The translations under genes and the position numbers were made by a program. The notes beneath the pieces are model-generated. The model searched no databases and was not told the origin of the DNA. It saw only the letters and a list, made by a program, of their open reading frames with translations. This document shows positions 1 to 4,818 of a stretch of DNA of 6,391 nucleotides, piece after piece (the first letter of the stretch is position 1; every line of letters starts with the position of its first letter). The DNA is from Rickettsia typhi (GTDB lineage Bacteria; Pseudomonadota; Alphaproteobacteria; Rickettsiales; UBA1997): the NCBI GenBank assembly GCA_945906835.1, contig CAMDRL010000079.1, positions 1 through 6,391 of the forward strand, given 5' to 3'.

Positions 1-84
1 TATCAAGGAGGGGGATGCTTAAGCACCGAACTCGGAGTTAGTTCCCCTCCTTGATAAGGAGGGGTTAGGGGCGGTAGATAAAAC
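1..84. repeat. GC-rich palindromic repeat, cut by the left window edge
   Basis: This stretch is far more GC-rich than the genes around it. Positions 44-64 form a perfect hairpin with 9-bp arms (CCCCTCCTT/AAGGAGGGG) and a 3-nt loop, followed by TTAGGGGCGGTAGA. Positions 44-78 are an exact reverse complement of 6357-6391. Positions 1-13 (TATCAAGGAGGGG) are the reverse complement of 44-56 and identical to 6379-6391. The segment therefore reads as the right part of a larger palindromic element: two copies of the repeat head to head around a spacer (14-43) that has its own small palindromes (GCTTAAGC and AACTC-G-GAGTT). The outer left end would lie beyond the window. I see no coding potential in it. 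A small non-autonomous element or REP-like sequence is the likely class. Confidence 0.75.
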
Positions 85-163
85 GAGTTTGGAACATTTG
101 CAAATAAATCACCCGTCTTAAAATTGCTAACGCAATTTTAATCCACCCTCTTTTTCAAAGGGG
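85..163. repeat. Intergenic hairpin repeat abutting the ftsA stop codon
   Basis: Positions 118-141 form a perfect 10-bp stem (TTAAAATTGC/GCAATTTTAA) around the 4-nt loop TAAC. It is followed at 146-163 by a weaker CCCTC...AAAGGGG hairpin that ends one base before the ftsA stop codon. The region lies directly downstream of ftsA in the direction of transcription. No T-run follows either stem on the minus strand, so it does not look like a canonical rho-independent terminator, although it could stabilise the 3' end of the transcript. It probably belongs to the same repeat cluster as 1-84. I find no gene here. Confidence 0.5.
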
Positions 164-164
164 C

Positions 165-1403
165 TTAAGCTGAAGCCAATTTCTCAATAAACTTCCTAAA
201 CCAAGTACTCTTCGCTTCAAATCCATCTTTGATTTTCTCTTTCAAATACATATTCCTCAAAAACACCATCATCCCCAAACAACAAGAATAAGTTGGACTG
301 AGAATCTCTGTTGCAACTCCTTCAATTTTATTTGGATAACCAATTCTAACATTCTTCTTAAAAACCTCTGACGCTAATCTGTCAATACCAACAGTTGAAG
401 TAACGCCGCCAGTTAAAACAATATTACTCATCACATTCAAAGGTATTCCAGCTTTTTGTAAATTTTCTTTTACCAACTCAAACATCTCTTCCAACCTTGC
501 CTTAATGATATCACGAAGTTCTAAGCGATTAACTTTGATCATATTTGGTCCATCATTGGGATCAGATGTTTTTAATTTAATAATTTCTTTTTCTTCTAAT
601 GGACTGATCAACAAAGAATTGTTAAGACTTTTTACTTTTTCAGCAGATTCAAAACTAATATTTAAAATTGTTGAAATGTCTTTGGTAACATGAATTCCGC
701 CAACAGGAGAATTGCCCACATAAAATAATTTTCCATTCAAAACAATACAAAAAGATGTTGAACTTCCACCAATATCAACCAACAAAGTTCCAAGATTATT
801 TTCATTTTCAGTAAGGCATGAAAGACTTGATGCGTAAGGCTCAACAATATAATTATTTACTGATATTTGGCATTTTCTTAAACAATTTTCAATGTTTTTT
901 ATAACAGCTTGAGGAGTGGAAATAATATGAAATTTAGCATACAATGTTTCACCCGACATGTAGCGCGGATTTTCTACTGGCGATAAATTATCAATATGAT
1001 ATTGCAGTGGAATTAAGTGAATTACTTCACGATTTTTTTTCTTGAATTTACCACGCACCATATTTGCCAAGCTTGTAATGTCAGAGGCTTTAACAATATC
1101 AGCAGCAATTTTTGCACTAACTTCTTTACGACTTGATTTAACTTGACTTCCAGAAATTCCAACTAATAAACGATCAATATTTAAACCCGCCATTCTTTCA
1201 GCTTCAGCAACAGCATTGGTAACAGCCTTTTGCGCTAATCTCATATCAGAAACGGCGCTGCCCATAATGCCTTTGGACTCTTTGTGACCATAGCCCAAAA
1301 TTCTTACTTGACCATTATCAATTGAAGCAATAAGGCAAACCACTTTGGAAGACCCCATATCAAGACAAGCAACGATTTTTCCTTTTTTAAGATTCTTCGT
1401 CAT
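165..1403 (-). CDS. ftsA: Cell division protein FtsA
   Basis: FtsA is the actin-like ATPase that tethers FtsZ filaments to the inner membrane and recruits later divisome proteins. At 412 residues it has the usual family length. The actin-fold signatures appear in order: phosphate-1 loop ACLDMGSSKVVCLIA (residues 12-26), the FtsA-specific 1C subdomain (about 83-165), phosphate-2 loop LLVDIGGSSTSF (207-218), GGIHVTKDIS (235-244), and an adenosine-binding motif VLTGGVTSTVGIDRLA (329-344). The C-terminus (WFRKFIEKL, 401-409) is a short basic amphipathic helix, as expected for the membrane-targeting sequence. The ATG at 1403 is the only sensible start because the next Met lies inside the phosphate-1 loop. 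No Shine-Dalgarno precedes it; the upstream bases are CCAACCCCCCTAA. The gene follows ftsQ, but across a 455-bp repeat-filled gap instead of the usual tight coupling. ftsZ does not follow within the window. The adenosine motif has TGGV where TGGG is common, and residues 371-377 (TYSCCLG) also differ from the usual form. The protein otherwise looks intact. Confidence 0.96.
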   Translation of the reverse strand: MTKNLKKGKIVACLDMGSSKVVCLIASIDNGQVRILGYGHKESKGIMGSAVSDMRLAQKAVTNAVAEAERMAGLNIDRLLVGISGSQVKSSRKEVSAKIAADIVKASDITSLANMVRGKFKKKNREVIHLIPLQYHIDNLSPVENPRYMSGETLYAKFHIISTPQAVIKNIENCLRKCQISVNNYIVEPYASSLSCLTENENNLGTLLVDIGGSSTSFCIVLNGKLFYVGNSPVGGIHVTKDISTILNISFESAEKVKSLNNSLLISPLEEKEIIKLKTSDPNDGPNMIKVNRLELRDIIKARLEEMFELVKENLQKAGIPLNVMSNIVLTGGVTSTVGIDRLASEVFKKNVRIGYPNKIEGVATEILSPTYSCCLGMMVFLRNMYLKEKIKDGFEAKSTWFRKFIEKLASA

Positions 1404-1442
1404 TTAGGGGGGTTGGTTTTTTAAATTTATTAATTATTTCCA

Positions 1443-1517
1443 CTTGTCATTCCCGCGAAGGCGGTAATCCACATTTTTCAAAGCATTCTTGATTCCCACC
1501 TTCGTGAGAATGACAAG
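1443..1517. repeat. Imperfect palindrome of the TGTCATTCCCGCGAAGGCGG type
   Basis: The left arm at 1443-1469 (CTTGTCATTCCCGCGAAGG...) pairs with the right arm at 1491-1517, whose reverse complement begins CTTGTCATTCTCACGAAGG. The arms are 27 bp long with 4 mismatches and enclose a 21-nt loop. The arm sequence resembles a palindromic dispersed repeat found in many proteobacterial genomes. It lies about 40 bp upstream of the ftsA start and would be in the 5' leader of any transcript reaching ftsA from ftsQ. It has no coding potential. Confidence 0.75.
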
Positions 1518-1550
1518 GAGAGATGAATTATAAAGAATAGGATTTTTGTA

Positions 1551-1580
1551 ATAATATTTTGCTCATGGGAAAATTAGCAA
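1551..1580 (-). promoter_or_regulatory. Possible sigma70-type promoter for ftsA
   Basis: On the minus strand TTGCTA (1580-1575) and TATTAT (1556-1551) are separated by 18 bp, matching the -35 and -10 consensus at 4/6 and 5/6. A perfect TATAAT also occurs at 1532-1527, but its -35 is poor. The site lies between the 164-bp element and the ftsA-proximal palindrome, where a local promoter could compensate for the interrupted ftsQ-ftsA linkage. The DNA is AT-rich, so chance matches are likely. Confidence 0.25.
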
Positions 1581-1591
1581 GAGAATTGTGT

Positions 1592-1755
1592 TAGACACTA
1601 TTAGCTAATTATTTTTAGCACAGATTTTGACATGTTTTTAGCGCTTTTTTGACAAAATTATGATAAATATTTGGATATATTTTGAATAATTTTGTCAAAA
1701 AATAAGCAAAAACAGGGCTAAATATGGGATAAAAATAATTAGCTAACAGCTTCTA
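1592..1755 (-). mobile_element. 164-bp MITE-like long hairpin element, copy A
   Basis: This non-coding element has terminal inverted repeats beginning TAGACAC and continuing TTAGCTAATTATTTTTA (1601-1617), mirrored at the right end. A second, inner perfect inverted repeat is TTTTTTGACAAAATTAT against ATAATTTTGTCAAAAAA. Almost the whole element can fold into one hairpin. Its reverse complement matches 3664-3827 over the full 164 bp with 6 differences. Both ends are TA, as expected for insertion at a TA dinucleotide by an IS630/Tc1-mariner-type transposase. That family assignment is inferred from the ends and size only, because no transposase is present. The right terminus here (GCTTCTA) has drifted from the TIR consensus, so this may be the older or less active copy. 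It lies between ftsQ and ftsA. Confidence 0.8.
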
Positions 1756-1765
1756 ATTATCTGCC

Positions 1766-1832
1766 TGTCATCCTTTAGCAAAGTGAAGGATCTTTTTCTG
1801 TATCACAAGATGCTTCGCTGCGCTCAACATGA
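1766..1832. repeat. Imperfect palindrome of the TCATCCTGAGCGCAGCGAAGGATCT type
   Basis: The left arm at 1766-1793 (TGTCATCCTTTAGCAAAGTG...) ends in GAAGGATCT. The right arm at 1808-1832 has the reverse complement TCATGTTGAGCGCAGCGAAG followed by CATCT. The two form an imperfect hairpin around a 14-nt loop. The arms are of the same family as those at 3637-3660 and 3844-3872. It lies just downstream of the ftsQ stop codon. No T-run marks it as a terminator, but the structure could act as a 3'-end stabiliser of the ftsQ transcript. Confidence 0.7.
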
Positions 1833-1858
1833 AAAATTATAGTATTGTAAAAAATTTC

Positions 1859-2737
1859 TTATAAATCTTTAATCTCTTTAATAACCGCTTCACCATATTC
1901 CAAATAAATCTTCCCACCAATTCTAAGATCAATTACATTCAACCCCACAACAGAACCCTGCATATTATAAATTTTTATCAAACTATTCCACGCATCTCCA
2001 ATATTGCTTTCTGGCAACTTAATTATAATACCACTATTCAGTCTAATATCCCATCTCCTGCCTCCAGACCAAGTTGCAGAGTAAACTTGCGAACTCAAAT
2101 TTGGATCAATTGTAAAAATATTAAACAGAGAATTCACATGATTGTTAGCCTCATCTCCAGAAATTATAATAAGATTTTCAAACTCTTTTACATCATCAAC
2201 TAAAACCGTATTACCATCTTTATCTGTAACATATTTTGCATCCTTGTAATACCAGAGCGCGAATGGTTCATATTCAGTTACTGCAATATTAATAATATTT
2301 GGCATGTTTCTGGTAATAAAAACTTGATTAATCCATGGCAATTTTTTCTTTATCTCAACAGTTATTTTTTGAATTAAAGGCTCATAAATATCTTTAGAAT
2401 TATTTGAGTCAAAAGAGTTTTTTACTTTTTTAACAATATCAATTATTTGTTCTGTTGAAGTGCGTTTATTTCCACTAACATTAATTTTACCAAATTCTTG
2501 ATTATCAAGATTGAGTTGTCGCAGAAAATAAAAGGAAGATTTTTGATATATTTCTTTTAGATAAGATGGTTTGGCAATTTGTATAACCACTACAACCAGA
2601 ACTATTAGAGCTATTAACCCAGCTATAACTTTTAGAAAAAATGGTCGTAATTTTTGATTAATAAAAATTCTTACGGCTCGTAAAAATTGATTACTTAGAA
2701 AGAAGTCGTTTAGTTTATTTTTGAGGTTTTCTTTCAT
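1859..2737 (-). CDS. ftsQ: Cell division protein FtsQ
   Basis: FtsQ is the bitopic inner-membrane divisome protein that binds FtsB and FtsL and links early and late division proteins. The 292-residue product has a basic cytoplasmic N-terminus (1-35) and one transmembrane helix (about 37-54, GLIALIVLVVVVIQIA). A periplasmic POTRA domain follows, from FGKINVSGNKRTSTEQI (82-98) through LPWINQVFITRNMPN (133-147) to TEYEPFALW (154-162). The beta domain contains WDIRLNSGIIIKLPE (229-243) and a VIDLRIGGKIYL strand (268-279). The LPW...RNMPN...E.PFALW pattern is typical of alphaproteobacterial FtsQ. The ATG at 2737 follows the upstream pilin-like gene by only 13 bp (GTCATAGATAATA) with no recognisable Shine-Dalgarno, so translational coupling or read-through is plausible. 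murB and ddl, the usual upstream neighbours, are absent here. No truncation is seen. Confidence 0.93.
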   Translation of the reverse strand: MKENLKNKLNDFFLSNQFLRAVRIFINQKLRPFFLKVIAGLIALIVLVVVVIQIAKPSYLKEIYQKSSFYFLRQLNLDNQEFGKINVSGNKRTSTEQIIDIVKKVKNSFDSNNSKDIYEPLIQKITVEIKKKLPWINQVFITRNMPNIINIAVTEYEPFALWYYKDAKYVTDKDGNTVLVDDVKEFENLIIISGDEANNHVNSLFNIFTIDPNLSSQVYSATWSGGRRWDIRLNSGIIIKLPESNIGDAWNSLIKIYNMQGSVVGLNVIDLRIGGKIYLEYGEAVIKEIKDL

Positions 2738-2750
2738 TATTATCTATGAC

Positions 2751-3596
2751 TTAAATACCAGTAACAGTAATTTTATATTTATCTTCCAGATATCTAAACA
2801 CATCCCTTCTTTCTTGAATTGCCAATATACGATCATAAATAATAACTTCAGAAATCATGCCAGTAAACATTTCTGCTCCTGATTTATCAGCACCAATGGT
2901 TAGCCCTGTTAAAGTGTTGGAGCCAGAGTTTCCAGAAGCTACCGCAGTTTCTGAATTATTCATGTAAATTTTAGAAATTGTGCCATTAAAATAAGCTGCT
3001 ACAATATAAGAATTGTTAGTTTCAATTTTTGCTGATCCACTAAGAAGATTCCCGGCATTAATTGTTACAGCATTACTTTTAATTCCAATTGAAGCAGTAC
3101 TGCCACTTGAAATTGAGTCAACAAGAGTAGCTCGACTTGTTAAAGAGCTTGGATTAAAAACTAAGAAGATTGTGTTTTGCGCAGAAGAGCCTTGATAAAA
3201 AGAAGATAAAGTGATTTTAGAAGATGATGAGCCACTAAATAATATACTTGGAAATTTGTTAATACCTTCGTTAGCATAAGTTACATTTAATGCAGCGGTT
3301 TTAGTTAAAGTATTTGACACAGGAGCAACAGGGCTTGATCCAATATCATACCATTTGGTAATTTGGGCACCTTTAGAAGCCTGACTCTCCAAAAAACTAT
3401 TTTTTGTTGATGTTTCATACCAAGCAACAAGTCCATTAATTTGCGGCACAACTGATTTAGCAGTTATTGATCTAGCGCCAAGAATTCTGGAAGCTTGAGT
3501 TAAAGAACCACCCTTGATTACTCCAGTAATTATTATAAGAATTACAATCAAAACAACTAATAATTCAACAAGTGTAAATGCGGTTTTTTTATGCAT
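2751..3596 (-). CDS. Prepilin-like protein with LamG/concanavalin A-like domain (second copy)
   Basis: The product has 281 residues. It begins with a six-residue leader (MHKKTA) and then the type IV prepilin motif FTLVE at 7-11, with the conserved Glu at mature position 5. A hydrophobic helix runs to about residue 28. The residue before the predicted prepilin peptidase cut is Ala, not the usual Gly. After a short helical stretch, the segment from GLVAWYET (55-62) to the end looks like a LamG/concanavalin A-type jelly roll. It has KWYD (81-84), FPSILFSG (115-122), NTIFLVF (141-147), SYIVAAYFNG (196-205) and a closing ISEVIIYDRIL...ERRDVFRYLEDKY (248-274). It is clearly a paralogue of the product at 3892-4815. 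It should be exported, processed by PilD, and placed in the inner membrane or a pilus-like fibre. Its binding target is unknown. Pseudopilin or minor pilin adhesin are both possible. The gene precedes ftsQ by 13 bp and has no visible Shine-Dalgarno. Confidence 0.85.
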   Translation of the reverse strand: MHKKTAFTLVELLVVLIVILIIITGVIKGGSLTQASRILGARSITAKSVVPQINGLVAWYETSTKNSFLESQASKGAQITKWYDIGSSPVAPVSNTLTKTAALNVTYANEGINKFPSILFSGSSSSKITLSSFYQGSSAQNTIFLVFNPSSLTSRATLVDSISSGSTASIGIKSNAVTINAGNLLSGSAKIETNNSYIVAAYFNGTISKIYMNNSETAVASGNSGSNTLTGLTIGADKSGAEMFTGMISEVIIYDRILAIQERRDVFRYLEDKYKITVTGI

Positions 3597-3636
3597 TTTA
3601 TTAATTAAATTTAAGTTTGGTAATTATTACTATTTT

Positions 3637-3872
3637 CATCTTGAGTGCAACGAAGGATCTCTTTAGACACCGTTAGCTAATTATTTTTATCCCGTATTTA
3701 GCCCTGTTTTTGCTTATTTTTTGACAAAATTATTCAAAATATATCCAAATATTTATCATAATTTTGTCAAAAAAGCGCTAAAAACATGTTAAAATCTGTG
3801 CTAAAAATAATTAGCTAACAGTGTCTAGGAAAACTTTATCTCAAGATATCCTTTGGACCGCACTCAGGGATG
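3637..3872. repeat. TCATCCTGAGCGC...GGATCT palindrome split by an inserted element
   Basis: The left arm CATCTTGAGTGCAACGAAGG plus ATCT (3637-3660) pairs imperfectly with the right arm at 3844-3872, whose reverse complement begins CATCCCTGAGTGCGGTCC and continues AAAGGATATCT. Between the arms lies the 164-bp element at 3664-3827. Removing that element and one TA leaves a palindrome with a loop of roughly 20 nt, similar in form to the uninterrupted relative at 1766-1832. The palindrome was therefore present first and was later hit by the element. The interval between the two pilin-like genes contains only these repeats and no coding sequence. Confidence 0.65.
3664..3827 (+). mobile_element. 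164-bp MITE-like long hairpin element, copy B
   Basis: This copy has better preserved ends than copy A. TAGACACCGTTAGCTAATTA... on the left mirrors ...CAGTGTCTA on the right, giving a 26-bp terminal inverted repeat with one mismatch. The inner 17-bp inverted repeat (TTTTTTGACAAAATTAT) is perfect. Length is 164 bp, the same as the element at 1592-1755, in opposite orientation and with 6 differences. The flanking TA at each end fits a TA target duplication. It carries no reading frame of note and would need a transposase supplied elsewhere in the genome. It separates the two pilin-like genes and lies within another palindrome. Confidence 0.82.
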
Positions 3873-3891
3873 GTTTTTATGTGAAATTACC

Positions 3892-4815
3892 TTAAATTCC
3901 TGCAACTGGTATGCTGTATTTTTTTGAAAGATATGTAAAAATATCTTTACGCTCTTCTCTATTCAAAACGCGATTATAAATTATAATTTCAGATATTAGA
4001 CCCACAAAACGAACCTTAGTAATATTATCAATACTACCAGTCCTTAAAGATCCTATGGTTAGACCAGTTATTTTATTAGAACCTGGGGTGGCATTAAAAT
4101 AACCACCACCAGCTACAACATTTGTATCATTAACATAAGCTTTGGTATAAGCTTGATCATAATACACCGCAACAATATATGATTTTTCGTCACCAAAACT
4201 TGGAGGATTGGTAGGTCCGCTATAAGCTACTGTATCAGTTGCAGAAATAGCGCGCACATCATCCACCTCAGGATTATCTGCATAACCAATTCCAGAACTA
4301 GAAGCTGAAGAGTGAGAATCTAAAATCCATCTTGCATAATATGATGCGTAAGTTCTTGACTGTTGTTTAAAAACAAGAAAAACCGTATTTTGAGCAGTAG
4401 AGCCTTGAGAAAAAGCAGCTAATTGAAGAGTAGTTGCCGAGCCATCCTTGCTACTAAATTGCAGACTAGGAACATTGTTAATGCCATTTTTTACATATTT
4501 TACCGCACCAGTTCTAGCAACTAGAGTATTTGCCCGCAGCGCAACTGAAGCGGGATTTAAATCATACCAAGTGGTAACTGTAGAATTATTAGAAGCCTCA
4601 GATTTTAATAAACTGTCAAGAGAAGAAGTTTCATACCAAACAACAAGCCCATCAATTTTAGGAACTGGAGACCTTTCCGTAAGAGATCTGGCAACGCTAA
4701 TTTTTGATGAGTTAACTAAGCCAGCGCCCTTAAATATTCCAACCGTCATTATGGCAGTTATAACCAAAATAATTGTTAGTTCTAAAAGAGTAAAAGCCTG
4801 TTGTTTTTTATACAT
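3892..4815 (-). CDS. Prepilin-like protein with LamG/concanavalin A-like domain (first copy)
   Basis: The product has 307 residues. It has a seven-residue leader (MYKKQQA), the prepilin motif FTLLE (8-12) with Glu at mature position 5, and a hydrophobic helix to about residue 27. The -1 residue is again Ala instead of Gly. The C-terminal jelly-roll region starts at GLVVWYETSS (56-65) and includes TWYDL (82-86), VPSLQFSS (115-122), NTVFLVF (143-149), SYIVAVYYD (212-220), KITGLTIGS (248-256) and ISEIIIYNRVL...ERKDIFTYLSKKY (274-300). It shares the framework and the terminal GI of the downstream paralogue but has a longer middle (about 150-210), rich in Ser and Ala. It starts 3 bp after the gcvPB stop codon (TAA-ATA-ATG), so it is probably translated from the gcvPB message by coupling. 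Likely an exported pilin-like or pseudopilin surface subunit; ligand and assembly system cannot be read from the sequence. Confidence 0.85.
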   Translation of the reverse strand: MYKKQQAFTLLELTIILVITAIMTVGIFKGAGLVNSSKISVARSLTERSPVPKIDGLVVWYETSSLDSLLKSEASNNSTVTTWYDLNPASVALRANTLVARTGAVKYVKNGINNVPSLQFSSKDGSATTLQLAAFSQGSTAQNTVFLVFKQQSRTYASYYARWILDSHSSASSSGIGYADNPEVDDVRAISATDTVAYSGPTNPPSFGDEKSYIVAVYYDQAYTKAYVNDTNVVAGGGYFNATPGSNKITGLTIGSLRTGSIDNITKVRFVGLISEIIIYNRVLNREERKDIFTYLSKKYSIPVAGI

Positions 4816-4818
4816 TAT

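Noticed and set aside
16..43. CACCGAACTCGGAG resembles the CCGAACTCGGAAG segment of 5S rRNA
   Set aside because: Only about ten bases match, there is no other 5S rRNA sequence around it, and it is better explained as the spacer of the palindromic repeat with its own AACTC/GAGTT stem.
118..141. Perfect hairpin downstream of ftsA as an intrinsic terminator
   Set aside because: The stem is mostly A and T, and no T-run follows on the minus strand, so it does not meet the usual criteria.
505..693. 62-codon plus-strand reading frame inside ftsA
   Set aside because: It is antisense to conserved FtsA sequence and has no recognisable product.
3013..3195. 60-codon plus-strand reading frame
   Set aside because: It is antisense to the jelly-roll region of the second pilin-like gene and looks like a shadow frame.
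1592..3827. Classical composite transposon with insertion sequences at its ends
   Set aside because: The flanking 164-bp elements cannot encode a transposase, and the enclosed genes are an essential division gene and a pilin paralogue, not typical cargo.
1443..3872. Spaced palindromes as a CRISPR-like array
   Set aside because: The repeats belong to at least three unrelated families, are irregularly spaced, interrupt genes' flanks and have no uniform spacers or cas genes.
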